Assembly: GCA_021732085.1 (NCBI GenBank)
Contig: JAKFVQ010000028.1
Location: forward strand, 1-64,000
From: Candidatus Obscuribacterales bacterium
GTDB taxonomy: Bacteria > Cyanobacteriota > Vampirovibrionia > Obscuribacterales > Obscuribacteraceae
DNA: 64,000 nt
Reading direction: 5' to 3'
Within the stretch, counting starts at the first letter, position 1, and each line of letters begins with the position of its first letter. The position numbers were made by a program, and so were the translations under genes. Of the stretch, positions 1 to 9,052 are shown piece after piece. The notes beneath the pieces are model-generated. The model saw nothing but the letters and a program-made list of their open reading frames with translations, was not told the origin of the DNA and searched no databases.

Positions 1-713
1 CCGTTTAGTGCTTGTAATGTGCCACCAGTCGAGTTGATCGCCAGATTGCCGGTTGCATGCGCAAGAACATTCAGATTCGCAAGCTGTGAGACAATGGTGC
101 CGCTATTGATCAAATTGTTGGTCTGAATGTTCAGTGCTTGCATCGCTGACATTACTGGAGCAATACTTGCGGCACTTGTTGCAGGAAGCGCATTGTACAC
201 AGCAGGCGCTGACACCGCGAGGGTTCCGGCGCTAGTGATGCTACCGGTGTTAACGATGTTCTGAACGGCGTTGAGACTCAGATTAAGTCCCTGCACCAAA
301 TTTGCAGTCGTAAATCCAGGTAACCCACCGGTAGGAATAATAGTGGTGATAGTGCCTGCGTTAAAAATATTGAGTGCCGAGATCTGGGCCGATTGGATGG
401 CTGAATTCGAAGATATTGCGTAGATCGTGCCACCGGAAGCATTCGCGAAATTGTTGTTTCCAAAATCTAAGTGACCACCTGGGAGAGTGGCGAAATCAAT
501 GATGTTCATTCCAGAGAATGTCGTTGCGCTATTGAGTCCGTTCATCACAGACTCGGGCACCGTGGGAGTATTGGTGTTGGTGCTCGCCCCGCTGTTTGTC
601 ACGTCTATCGGAGTGGGAGCCGTGAACGCCTGCTCTGCGTATGCATAGGGCAGAGAGAGTTGGCCAGTAAGGAAAATCGAACAGGCCAAAAATACAGACA
701 ATTTCTTTCGCAT
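1..713 (-). CDS. Secreted adhesin-like protein, 5' part (runs off the window edge)
   Basis: An open frame starts at ATG 713-711 and stays open to base 1, giving the first 237 residues. Residues 1-26 look like a Sec signal peptide (MRKK, a hydrophobic core, then AYA before EQAF). The mature part is rich in Asn, Ser, Thr, Gly and Ala. It repeats short N-[AST]-G-[ST]-I motifs (NAGTI, NTGSI, NSGTI), as in beta-helical filamentous-haemagglutinin or autotransporter-like surface proteins. The family is inferred from repeat style only; no conserved domain can be named, because most of the protein lies outside. The Shine-Dalgarno sequence is weak. It is the last gene before a divergent-looking 380-base gap that carries a G9 tract. 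Confidence 0.7.
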   Translation of the reverse strand, partial: MRKKLSVFLACSIFLTGQLSLPYAYAEQAFTAPTPIDVTNSGASTNTNTPTVPESVMNGLNSATTFSGMNIIDFATLPGGHLDFGNNNFANASGGTIYAISSNSAIQSAQISALNIFNAGTITTIIPTGGLPGFTTANLVQGLNLSLNAVQNIVNTGSITSAGTLAVSAPAVYNALPATSAASIAPVMSAMQALNIQTNNLINSGTIVSQLANLNVLAHATGNLAINSTGGTLQALN

Positions 714-1093
714 AACGACACCACTCAATCATGTTTCCCGAGTGCTGGCCTTTCATAGACGCAGCGGCCAACCCACCCGGAAAGGTGAGTTAGACACCGA
801 ATGAATGGTCAACAAAAGCCATCCTAAAATGAATGGGGGGGGGTAGTCAAGAAATAACGTCGACAATTTGATGAATTTTTTATTTTCTGCGTCAGGAATT
901 CACCGGACATGATTGCGCAAAAGAGAAAGCATGGCAAAAATCATGACGTGCAGCGAATCAAAACAAATGTGCCATCGGGACGCTGGCGGTCCCAAGGAAA
1001 GGGCATTCGAAGCGGGCTGGAAGCCCGCGGCTCCCATAGCGGCGGACCTCCTGCAGATTGCGCCCGGTCAATGATTCAAACTACGCAACCAAA
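714..1093. other. Intergenic gap with G9 tract and one REP-like palindrome
   Basis: No credible gene is seen. The gap holds a nine-base G run at 835-843, about 120 bases upstream of the adhesin-like gene. A short inverted repeat GGGAC...GTCCC lies near 978-994, and a REP-like palindrome at about 1005-1037 (arms GCGGGCT / AGCCCGC). It separates the adhesin-like gene from the 3' end of glgB. Confidence 0.6.
1005..1037. repeat. REP-like palindrome, solitary copy
   Basis: The sequence reads ATTCGAAGC, then a GGGCTGGAAGCCC hairpin, then GCGGCTCCCAT. It matches the copy at 61421-61454 almost base for base (ATTCGAAGC / GGCTGGAAGCC / CTCCCAT). It is the reverse-complement orientation of the units at 6558-6745. 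No transposase is adjacent. Confidence 0.65.
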
Positions 1094-3043
1094 CTAGCTG
1101 ATGGGTTCTTGCTCTTCGCCGAGGTGGTCGGTGTGCTTGAAGACTAGCATCGCCAGCGGTGGCACTGTTAAGGAGACGGATTGGGGACGTGCGTGATGTT
1201 CGTAGGGATCGGTCCAAAGACCGCCGTAATTCCCTAGACCACTGCCGCCGTACATCATCGCGTCGCTGTTCAGAATCTCGCGCCAGAAGCCAGCCTCGGG
1301 CACGCCGATTCTGTAATCATGACGCGGGATCGGTGTGAAGTTCACAACGACGAGCACCGCTTCCTTCGGATCCTTGCCTTTGCGTAGATAGCTGAGAACA
1401 CTTTGCTCGCTATCCTGGCAATCAATCCATTCGAATCCTGCTGAGCGGCAATCGAATTCATGCAACGCAGGGTATTTCACAAGTGCGTGGTTGAGATCGC
1501 GCACCCAATTCAACACGCCTGTGTGCGTGCTGTGCTCAAGCAAGTGCCAATCGAGACTCTGATCAAAATTCCATTCGATCCAATGTCCGAACTCTCCACC
1601 CATGAACAGTAACTTCTTACCAGGTAGCGTGTATTGACTGCCGAGCAAAAGCCTTAGGTTCGCAAATTTCTGCCAGGTATCGCCTGGCATCTTGGACAAC
1701 AATGACTTCTTTCCATGCACCACTTCGTCATGCGAGAGAGGCAGCATGAAGTTTTCCGATGCGCTGTACAAACCACGGAAAGTCAGCTTGTTGTGGTGGA
1801 ATTTTCTATGAACGGGATCGAGCTCCATATATTTGAGCGTGTCATTCATCCATCCCATGTCCCACTTGAAGCCGAAACCAAGTCCACCCAAATAGGTGGG
1901 CCGAGTGACGCTCGGCCATGCTGTCGACTCCTCCGCGATCATCATCGCGTAAGGATATTCACCGTAAACATGTTCATTAAGTCGGCGCAAAAAATTGATC
2001 GCATCGATGTTCTCACGTCCGCCGTGCTTGTTTGGCAGCCACTCCCCATCTTTGCGCGCGTAATCCAAATAGAGCATCGACGCAACAGCATCAACTCTCA
2101 ATCCATCGATGTGATACTTATCGAACCAGAACATCGCATTCGACAATAAGAAGTTAGCAACTTCAAAGCGTCCATAATTAAAAACATAGGTGCCCCACTC
2201 GCGGTGCTCGCCTTGACGTGGGTCCGCATGATCATACAAGTGCGTTCCATCAAACAATCCAAGAGCATGACCATCACGCGGGAAGTGCGCGGGTACCCAA
2301 TCGAGAATAACTCCGATTCCTGCCTGGTGTAGTTGATCCACCAAATACATGAAATCTTCTGGCTTGCCATAGCGGCTGGTGACTGCAAAATATCCTGTCG
2401 TTTGATATCCCCACGACGCATCGAGCGGATGCTCCGACACGGGCATGAATTCAACATGTGTGAATCCCAAATCTTTGACATACGGAATCAGTTTATCGGC
2501 AAGCTCTCGATAAGTTAGCCAGCGACCTTCCTCTTCCGGAATACGCATCCAGGAGCCGAGGTGCAATTCATAAGTGGAAACTGGTGCCTCCAGTCCATTT
2601 GCTTTCTGGCGCTTCTTCTGCCAGTCCTGGTCTTTCCACTCGTACTTATCCAGGTCCGCCACAACTGACGCTGTCTTCGGTCTTACTTCCGAGAAGAAAC
2701 CAACAGGGTCGCATTTTTCTGCTGCATAGTCATTCACTTTGGATGCAACATAGTATTTATAGATAGTACCTTCCGTAATACCAGCAAGAAAGCCGGCCCA
2801 AATTCCTGACTGCCCGATCATCGATAGCTGATTCTTCGAAGCGTCCCAATTATTGAAGTCACCAATAACTGAGACTTGTCTTGCATTCGGCGCCCAGACC
2901 GCAAAGTGCGTCCCCTTTACTCCATCGACCTCGCCCGGGTGCGCTCCCATTTTTTCGTAAATTCTGACATTCGTTCCTTCAGAGAAAAGATGAATATCGA
3001 AGTCTGTGAGAAATGATTCCTGTTGTTTGTTTGTGGCAGTCAC
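1094..3043 (-). CDS. glgB: 1,4-alpha-glucan branching enzyme (GH13)
   Basis: This cytoplasmic enzyme makes the alpha-1,6 branches of glycogen. The 649-residue protein has the usual order: an N-terminal CBM48-like beta-sandwich (about 35-130, with the APNARQVSVIGDFNNW signature), the GH13 barrel (about 150-540) and an all-beta C-terminal domain. Visible catalytic motifs are DGLRVDAV with nucleophile Asp318, AEES with acid/base Glu371, and SHDE with His438/Asp439. The length is normal for the short form of GlgB. The start is GTG with AAGGA a few bases upstream. No other glycogen genes adjoin it, so it appears to be a single gene; sucD lies 138 bases upstream on the same strand. Confidence 0.97.
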   Translation of the reverse strand: MTATNKQQESFLTDFDIHLFSEGTNVRIYEKMGAHPGEVDGVKGTHFAVWAPNARQVSVIGDFNNWDASKNQLSMIGQSGIWAGFLAGITEGTIYKYYVASKVNDYAAEKCDPVGFFSEVRPKTASVVADLDKYEWKDQDWQKKRQKANGLEAPVSTYELHLGSWMRIPEEEGRWLTYRELADKLIPYVKDLGFTHVEFMPVSEHPLDASWGYQTTGYFAVTSRYGKPEDFMYLVDQLHQAGIGVILDWVPAHFPRDGHALGLFDGTHLYDHADPRQGEHREWGTYVFNYGRFEVANFLLSNAMFWFDKYHIDGLRVDAVASMLYLDYARKDGEWLPNKHGGRENIDAINFLRRLNEHVYGEYPYAMMIAEESTAWPSVTRPTYLGGLGFGFKWDMGWMNDTLKYMELDPVHRKFHHNKLTFRGLYSASENFMLPLSHDEVVHGKKSLLSKMPGDTWQKFANLRLLLGSQYTLPGKKLLFMGGEFGHWIEWNFDQSLDWHLLEHSTHTGVLNWVRDLNHALVKYPALHEFDCRSAGFEWIDCQDSEQSVLSYLRKGKDPKEAVLVVVNFTPIPRHDYRIGVPEAGFWREILNSDAMMYGGSGLGNYGGLWTDPYEHHARPQSVSLTVPPLAMLVFKHTDHLGEEQEPIS

Positions 3044-3181
3044 AACTTTATTCCTTACATTACGGACGGATTGAATTCCAGCTATCTACACGTTGACGTA
3101 ATGCAAACGCGTCCTTCTGTGGAGAGCAGTGACTTGAAGACACCGCTAAACAAACCAGAGAGGACGCGCCGCATTTATCGT

Positions 3182-4069
3182 TTACTTGGTTACCGGTTGC
3201 TTGATCAGCTTCGCAACTTTCTCAGCAACTTCACGTGGTGTGAGAGCTACTTCGATGTTCGCGGCTTTCATGGCTTTCATCTTTGATTCGGCTGTCCCCT
3301 TGCCGCCGGAAATGATGGCGCCTGCGTGGCCCATGCGTTTTCCGGGAGGTGCGGTCTGACCGGCGATGTAAGCAACAACGGGCTTCTTGATGTTCGCTTT
3401 GATGAAATCAGCAGCTTCTTCTTCAGCGCTTCCACCGATTTCACCGATTAGAACGATCACTTCAGTTTCAGGATCGTTTTCGAACATTGTCAGAACTTCC
3501 GGATATTCCATACCTTTTACCGGGTCGCCACCGACACCGACGCAGGTTGATTGTCCGAGGTTGGCATCGCTCAATGAAAGTGCGATTTCATAGGTGAGCG
3601 TGCCGCTCTTGCTGACCATTCCTACTGGTCCCTTCTTGAAGATGGAGCCTGGAAGAATTCCGAGCAGAGCTTCTGTCGGTGTGATGATACCGGGGCAGTT
3701 CGGTCCGATCATCTTCACGCCTTTGGCGCGTGCATGAGCAACGAGCTTGGCTGTGTCTTGCGGAGGAATGCCTTCGGTGATAACTACCAACAAGCTGATG
3801 CCTGCATCAACTGCTTCGCTGGCAGCATCGAGCACCAGATAAGGTGGCACGAAGATTACCGAAGCTGTTGCGCCTGTAGCATCCATTGCTTCTTTAACGG
3901 TGTCGTAAACAGGAATCTCAGTTCCTGGAACTTTGCTGCCGCCGCGTGCCGGTGTTACACCAGCGACGATTTGCGTTCCATATGCAACCATGCGCTTCGT
4001 GTGTGAAGCACCCATTTTTCCGGTTGCACCTTGCACTAATACTTTAGTGTTTTTATTGACTAGAATCAC
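3182..4069 (-). CDS. sucD: Succinyl-CoA ligase, alpha subunit
   Basis: The alpha subunit of succinyl-CoA synthetase binds CoA and carries the phosphohistidine in the TCA-cycle step succinyl-CoA + NDP + Pi to succinate + NTP. The 295-residue protein has the N-terminal CoA-binding Rossmann fold (VLVQGATGKMGASHT, 10-24), the GPNCPG loop (122-127) and the GHAGAI active-site segment with His248. The start is GTG behind a clear AGGAG. It lies 33 bases after sucC in the same direction, so the pair is an operon. No TCA-cycle neighbours follow. Confidence 0.97.
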   Translation of the reverse strand: MILVNKNTKVLVQGATGKMGASHTKRMVAYGTQIVAGVTPARGGSKVPGTEIPVYDTVKEAMDATGATASVIFVPPYLVLDAASEAVDAGISLLVVITEGIPPQDTAKLVAHARAKGVKMIGPNCPGIITPTEALLGILPGSIFKKGPVGMVSKSGTLTYEIALSLSDANLGQSTCVGVGGDPVKGMEYPEVLTMFENDPETEVIVLIGEIGGSAEEEAADFIKANIKKPVVAYIAGQTAPPGKRMGHAGAIISGGKGTAESKMKAMKAANIEVALTPREVAEKVAKLIKQPVTK

Positions 4070-4102
4070 GATTCTATCTCCTTGATTGAACCAGAAAGGG
4101 GC

Positions 4103-5209
4103 TTACTTGGAAGCTGCAACAGCAGCTTTGACGGCATCTTCCAAATCAGGATAGAGCTTGGTGCCTGATGCTGCGAGCATCTTTTCTGCAACGTCTTGAT
4201 TGTTGCCGCGGAGGCGGACAATCATTTTACGTTCAGGGTGGCGCTTCATGAATTCTACAAGAGCGGTAGCGACTTCATCGCATGCGGTGATACCGCCAAG
4301 GATGTTCAGAAGAATAACTTTCACTTCCGGATTGTCGTTGATAATTTCCAATCCCTGCAAGGTTTTCTCTGAGTCAGAACCACCGCCGGCATCGAGGAAG
4401 TTACCCGGGTTGCCGCCGAAATTCTTCACCATATCCATGGTTGCCATCGTCAATCCAGCGCCATTGCACATGATTCCGATGTTGCCATCGAGTTCAACGA
4501 GGTTCAAGCCGGCTTTCTTCGAGCGGCGCTCGCGCTCCGGCAAGTCTGCCATGTGCTTATCTGCCCAACCATTGAAGCGCTCTTGTCTGCCGAGCGCGTC
4601 GTCATTAACGGTGATCTTGCCATCAAGTGCCAACACATCTTCACCAGCGGTGACGACGAGCGGATTGATTTCAGCAAGGTCGAGATCCAGTTCTTCGTAG
4701 AGGCGATAGAGCTTATTTGCAATGTCAGCAACCTTGCTATGAAGTGCGCCACTCAAGCCCATGGCCTTGGCAATTTTTCTGCCCTGGAAAGATGAGTATG
4801 GGAATGTGATCGGCATTGTCACGATTTTATCGTTTGACTCGATTTCAATACCGCCATCGGCTGCCGCGATGAAAACAGGGCATCCACGGCTGCGGTCGAG
4901 CGTGACGGCCAAATACATTTCTTTAGCGATGGAGACTTTAGGCTCACAAAGAACGCTTTCGGTCTTCGAGTCTTTGATGGTCATAGCCAAGAGTTTTTCG
5001 GCAATAGCTTCGCCCTCTTTAAGATCCTTGGCGAATTGGATTCCGCCTGCTTTGCCTCGTCCGCCTGAAAGCACTTGGCACTTCAGTGTCAAAGGATAAC
5101 CAAGATGAACGGTTCGCAGGCCGTCTGGCTTGGTGATTCGAGCGCTGGGCGGCACTTTGATGCCGAATTCTGCGAAGATTCGCTTGGCTTCGTATTCGTA
5201 AAGATCCAC
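4103..5209 (-). CDS. sucC: Succinyl-CoA ligase (ADP/GDP-forming), beta subunit
   Basis: The beta subunit supplies the ATP-grasp nucleotide site and the succinate site. The 368-residue protein begins with the family signature MDLYEYEAKRIFAEFGI and contains the ATP-grasp fold (about 5-235) and the C-terminal CoA-ligase domain (LDGNIGIMCNGAGL, then GNFLDAGGGS). It is about 20 residues shorter than E. coli SucC, with the domains intact. The start is GTG with GGAG seven bases upstream. It is the first gene of sucC-sucD and is divergent from the phosphofructokinase gene across a 309-base gap. Confidence 0.97.
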   Translation of the reverse strand: MDLYEYEAKRIFAEFGIKVPPSARITKPDGLRTVHLGYPLTLKCQVLSGGRGKAGGIQFAKDLKEGEAIAEKLLAMTIKDSKTESVLCEPKVSIAKEMYLAVTLDRSRGCPVFIAAADGGIEIESNDKIVTMPITFPYSSFQGRKIAKAMGLSGALHSKVADIANKLYRLYEELDLDLAEINPLVVTAGEDVLALDGKITVNDDALGRQERFNGWADKHMADLPERERRSKKAGLNLVELDGNIGIMCNGAGLTMATMDMVKNFGGNPGNFLDAGGGSDSEKTLQGLEIINDNPEVKVILLNILGGITACDEVATALVEFMKRHPERKMIVRLRGNNQDVAEKMLAASGTKLYPDLEDAVKAAVAASK

Positions 5210-5518
5210 TTTTCGTCTCCTAAAAGTCGGTAGTGAGCGTCCCTCATGGATTGGAAGGACGGTCTTGGCATTGTAAATCCTCTATAAGGACTACATATAA
5301 ATGATCATGAAATGTTCGCTTATCTGTTAACGAGCTGCAATCGAACCGCCATTTAAGCTTTCTCGAAGCTTGCCGCCGAACAAACGACGGCCAAATTTTT
5401 CGTTTGGTTAACCACGGGAAGTCAATGGTCCCCGAGAGCTTGGCGTCGGACAGTATACTTAGGCTCGCACCAAGAATACTCTTGGCGACTTGCCCCATTC
5501 GAAAGCAGAGGGATTACT
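5210..5518. promoter_or_regulatory. Divergent intergenic region between sucC and the phosphofructokinase gene
   Basis: This space must hold the promoters of both divergent units. On the + strand a TATACT hexamer at 5454-5459 could be a -10 element for the phosphofructokinase gene, but no good -35 stands 16-18 bases before it. No riboswitch-like structure or reading frame was recognised. Confidence 0.35.
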
Positions 5519-6550
5519 ATGCGTATTGGCATCCTGACGGGCGGCGGCGACTGCCCCGGTCTGAACGCCGTCATCAGAGCGGTTGTGAAAAAGAGCGTCA
5601 AAGATTATGGCTCTGAAGTAATAGGCTTCCTGGAAGGCTGGCGCGGACCGATCGAAAATCTGGTCATGCCTCTAACCTTGCAGTCGACAGGCGGTCTCAT
5701 CCAGCGCGGCGGCACGATTTTGCGCACCTCGCGCACCAACCCGTTCAAGGTTGAGGGCGGACCCGAGAAGATCATGGAATCCATGAAGAAGAACAACCTC
5801 GACGCGCTAGTGGCAGTCGGCGGCGAAGACACAACCGGCGTCGCCAACAAGATGTTCAAGCAGTATCAATTGCCTGTCGTTTGCGTTCCAAAAACAATCG
5901 ACAACGACTTGAACGCAACAGACTATACATTCGGATTCGACACCGCCGTAAACATCGTTTGCGAAGCGCTTGACCGCTTGCACACGACAGCTGAATCACA
6001 CAACCGCGTTCTAGTTTGCGAAGTTATGGGCAGACACGCTGGCTGGATCGCCTGCTACGGCGGTATCGCAGGTGGTGCAGACTTCATCTGCATTCCGGAA
6101 AAACCAATCGATATTAAAGAGATGCTCCAGGTGATCAAAAAACGCCATGCGCGCGGACGCCTATTCTCAATCATCGTAGTTGCCGAAGGCGCTAAATTCC
6201 CCAAAGAAGACGAAGTCTTGAAGGACCAAGAAAAGGATTCCTTCGGACATATTAAGCTCGGCGGAATCGGCGACCAGGTCGCAAAAATCATCGAGAAAGA
6301 AACCGGCTACGAAACTCGCGCAATGACACTCGGTCACTTGCAACGAGGCGGCGCTCCCAGCGCCTTCGACCGTATTCTAGGCACACGCTTCGGCGTTCGC
6401 GCAGCTGACCTTGTACACAACAAGGAATTCGGACTCATGGTCGCACTTGATGGCACCAACATCATCAACGTTCCAATCGAAGCCGGCGTCGGCCAGCTCA
6501 AGACGCTCGATGATGAGATGTACAAAGTCGCCCAAGTATTCTTCGGCTAA
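5519..6550 (+). CDS. 6-phosphofructokinase, residues of the pyrophosphate-dependent type
   Basis: This cytoplasmic glycolytic enzyme phosphorylates fructose 6-phosphate. The 343-residue protein has GGGDCPGLN (8-16), the catalytic PKTIDNDL (124-131, base Asp128), MGRHAGW (170-176) and LGHLQRGG. The nucleotide-loop motif is GGEDTTG with Asp104, and Lys125 precedes TIDND. In family A the Gly-to-Asp change at this loop and Lys before TIDND mark PPi-dependent enzymes such as the Amycolatopsis one, whereas ATP enzymes have GGDGS and PGTIDND. The phosphoryl donor is therefore inferred to be PPi, which would make the step reversible; sequence alone does not prove it. GAGGG precedes the ATG. A REP-like array follows the stop codon at once. 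Confidence 0.95.
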   Translation: MRIGILTGGGDCPGLNAVIRAVVKKSVKDYGSEVIGFLEGWRGPIENLVMPLTLQSTGGLIQRGGTILRTSRTNPFKVEGGPEKIMESMKKNNLDALVAVGGEDTTGVANKMFKQYQLPVVCVPKTIDNDLNATDYTFGFDTAVNIVCEALDRLHTTAESHNRVLVCEVMGRHAGWIACYGGIAGGADFICIPEKPIDIKEMLQVIKKRHARGRLFSIIVVAEGAKFPKEDEVLKDQEKDSFGHIKLGGIGDQVAKIIEKETGYETRAMTLGHLQRGGAPSAFDRILGTRFGVRAADLVHNKEFGLMVALDGTNIINVPIEAGVGQLKTLDDEMYKVAQVFFG

Positions 6551-6557
6551 ACCTGGT

Positions 6558-6745
6558 GGGAGCGCAGGCTTCCAGCCGGCTTCGGATTGCTGCTAATCGG
6601 AGCGCAGGATGCCTGCTTCTAATTGCTGCTAATAGGAGCGCAGGCTTCCAGCCGGCTTCGGATGGCTGCTAATCGGGAGCGCAGGCAGATGCCTGCTTCT
6701 ACTTGCTGCTACCTAGAAGCGCGAGCATCCGCCTGCTTCAATCCA
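6558..6745. repeat. Array of REP-like palindromes, two alternating unit types
   Basis: Five units follow each other: 6558-6598, 6599-6634, 6635-6674, 6675-6713 and a degenerate one from about 6714. Type A begins GGGAGCGCAGGCTTCCAGC and ends GGATTGCTGCTAATC. Type B has GGAGCGCAGG, a short spacer, CCTGCTTCTA and TTGCTGCTAA. The order is A-B-A-B-B', so a two-unit block seems to have been duplicated. Each core can fold (GCAGGCT/AGCCGGC or GCAGG/CCTGC). The region to 6930 holds no other feature apart from the ribosome-binding site of the next gene. Confidence 0.8.
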
Positions 6746-6930
6746 TCCGCCCGCATAGACTTAATCCCCTGCCTCTGGCATCCTGAGCGCCCGCCTGCTA
6801 ATCTTATGGGCGTCGTTTTTGGGTAGACACAGGGTATGGACGGGCAAAACCCGTAAATATCGGTGAGCAAATAGCCCATGGGAAAATGGGCGCCAATTGA
6901 CGCGCGAGAACAGCTCTGGCAGGAGTGGAA

Positions 6931-9036
6931 ATGGCTGAAGCAGACGAGAAACCAAAGAAACTCGGTGAATTACTTGTGGAATCAGGGCTTGTGGCGGCAG
7001 ACAAGCTGCCGGAGGGTCTTGAATACGCGAAACGGCATAGTTTACCGCTTGGGCGCGTCTTGATTACTCTCAAACTGCTTCGCGAGGTTGACCTCGAATC
7101 GGCATTGCATTCTCAAGCACTTATGAAGATGGATCGCCTGCCCGCGCGTCTTGCCGTGCGCGCCATCACACTTGCGCATACAAATAACCTGTCGATCGAT
7201 CGCGCACTCAAAAAGCTCGGTTGGTTCCCAGACAAATACATTGAAGGCGAAGCTATGCCTGTTGCGATTGCAAGAGAGCATTTGCAAAACGCCGAGTCAA
7301 CCTTCGGCAAAGAGCATCCGGAGAGCGCCGCAGCGCGAATTCGATTGGCAGAAGCACTCACAGACCATCGCAAATACGCCGAAGCCGAGGCGCTTTATCA
7401 AACTGCATCCAAAATTGTTGATGAGTGCTTTGGACATCAAAGCTTGGAAATGTCCAACTTGCTTGGGCAAATGGCCGGTCATTATTTCGTTCAAGATAAA
7501 TTCGACGAAGCAGAAAAGTTGTACTGGCAATCATATGAGTTGAAGCATAGCCTGCTTGGCGACAAGGATCTGCGCGTGGCTGAATGTCTAGAAGATCTGG
7601 CGGAACTTTATGATGTACAGAGTGAATACTTGCAAGCTGAGCGCTTGTATCTCTCTTCGATTGGCATAAAAGAAAAGGTTTTGGCAGCTGATGATCCGGA
7701 AATGATTCAGAGCTTGCGGAAACTTGTTTTGATTTGCCGCCAATCAGAACACGGTCCAGAGAGCAGACAAACAGGCGATCTCTTGATGGACGCAGGCATG
7801 GTCAATCAAAAGAAGATTGAGGAAGGTCTGGAACTTGCGAAAAAGTACAACATCCCACTTGGAAGAGCTCTCATTTCGATCAAACAATTGAACCAGGAAG
7901 ATTTGCAACGAGTCATGCACGCTCAGCTTCTGATGAAAGACGGAGGAGTGCCGGGTTACATTGTTGTGCGCGCGCTGAAGGCATCTTGCAAATTGCATAT
8001 CTCAGTTGGTGACGCACTCAAGAAAATCGGTTGGAGACGCGAACATCCAGCTGATCAAAGACAACTTGAATTACTTCTGCGCTGCTCCGACGAGCTGATC
8101 AAACTGGAACAAGATCTGACACCAGAGCACGCAGATGTAGCAGCAAAATGTATTGAATTGGCGGATCTTTACGCCGGTGCGAACAATTTGCGCGAAGCAG
8201 AAATGTTGCTCGGACGCGCGCTGAAGATATACGAAAAGCACGATGATAAGGAGAGCGGCACCCTTCAAACGTTGCAAGCGTTGGCTCGCGTTCACGCTCT
8301 GCAAGGACGTTGGGCTGAATCGCAAGGCATGATCGATCGCGCCATTGCCGTCGCTAAAAAGAACAACGCCAAACCCACGGCACAGCTAGCTGAGCTTCTT
8401 GAAAGTCAGGTCAGAATTTTACATGCTAGCGGCGAAACTAAGGAAGCGCTGGAAAAGGTTGCTGAACTAGTCGAACTACGCAAGAAAGTCGATGGCAACG
8501 AAAGCGCCAACGTTTCAAGCCTCATGGAACTGCAAGCAGACATAGAGGTTTCGCAGAATAACGTCGAGGCAGCAGAAAAATTTTATGCGCGCAGTTTAGC
8601 TATCAAAGAGAAAGTTCTTGTTGGAGGTAATCCACAAATTACCGGTTTGCTATCTAAGCTCGGCGAACTCAAACTGAAAAAAGCTGACTTCAAAACAGCA
8701 AAAGAGCATTTCGAAAAAGCACTAGAGATGAACCGCAATCTCTGGGGACAATCACATCCAGTGGTGGCATTCTCAGAATTGAGTCTTGCCAGATGTTTTG
8801 AAGCTATGAAAGATAACGAGAAAGCCAAGGCTTCCTTTGCCCGAGCGATTTCAATCATGGAAGCAACAGCTGGTCCACAGCATGAGGATACGGCACGAGT
8901 TCTCGAACAATACGTGGAGTATCTGAAGAACCAAGGACACTTGGACGAAGCTGAAGCGATAAGCAAACGCGTCGCCGAAATCCGCGAGCAGTCAGAATTG
9001 CGCCATACTGCAATGCAGCTGCGAACGATTCATTAA
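6931..9036 (+). CDS. TPR protein with two MshEN-like modules
   Basis: The 701-residue protein has no signal peptide or membrane segment. Two homologous modules (about 6-105 and 268-370) each contain paired motifs of the form LGELLVESGL...PLGRVLI and end ALKK[LI]GW. They resemble MshEN domains, which in type II ATPases can bind cyclic di-GMP. Each is followed by kinesin-light-chain-type TPRs (about 110-260 and 385-690, with repeats like YAEAEALYQTA and FGKEHPE). The start chosen is ATG 6931, because AGGAG at 6921-6925 is five bases upstream and would overlap a GTG at 6925. ribD follows after 16 bases. A scaffold or c-di-GMP-sensing role is an inference; no enzyme domain is present. Confidence 0.85.
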   Translation: MAEADEKPKKLGELLVESGLVAADKLPEGLEYAKRHSLPLGRVLITLKLLREVDLESALHSQALMKMDRLPARLAVRAITLAHTNNLSIDRALKKLGWFPDKYIEGEAMPVAIAREHLQNAESTFGKEHPESAAARIRLAEALTDHRKYAEAEALYQTASKIVDECFGHQSLEMSNLLGQMAGHYFVQDKFDEAEKLYWQSYELKHSLLGDKDLRVAECLEDLAELYDVQSEYLQAERLYLSSIGIKEKVLAADDPEMIQSLRKLVLICRQSEHGPESRQTGDLLMDAGMVNQKKIEEGLELAKKYNIPLGRALISIKQLNQEDLQRVMHAQLLMKDGGVPGYIVVRALKASCKLHISVGDALKKIGWRREHPADQRQLELLLRCSDELIKLEQDLTPEHADVAAKCIELADLYAGANNLREAEMLLGRALKIYEKHDDKESGTLQTLQALARVHALQGRWAESQGMIDRAIAVAKKNNAKPTAQLAELLESQVRILHASGETKEALEKVAELVELRKKVDGNESANVSSLMELQADIEVSQNNVEAAEKFYARSLAIKEKVLVGGNPQITGLLSKLGELKLKKADFKTAKEHFEKALEMNRNLWGQSHPVVAFSELSLARCFEAMKDNEKAKASFARAISIMEATAGPQHEDTARVLEQYVEYLKNQGHLDEAEAISKRVAEIREQSELRHTAMQLRTIH

Positions 9037-9052
9037 TTAGGATTGGCTAGAA

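Noticed and set aside
1715..2149. Long plus-strand frame inside glgB
   Set aside because: It is antisense to the intact GlgB catalytic domain and has no ribosome-binding site or family pattern.
6551..6745. Possible CRISPR-like array
   Set aside because: Units touch each other without unique spacers and are themselves palindromic, so they fit REP-like elements instead.
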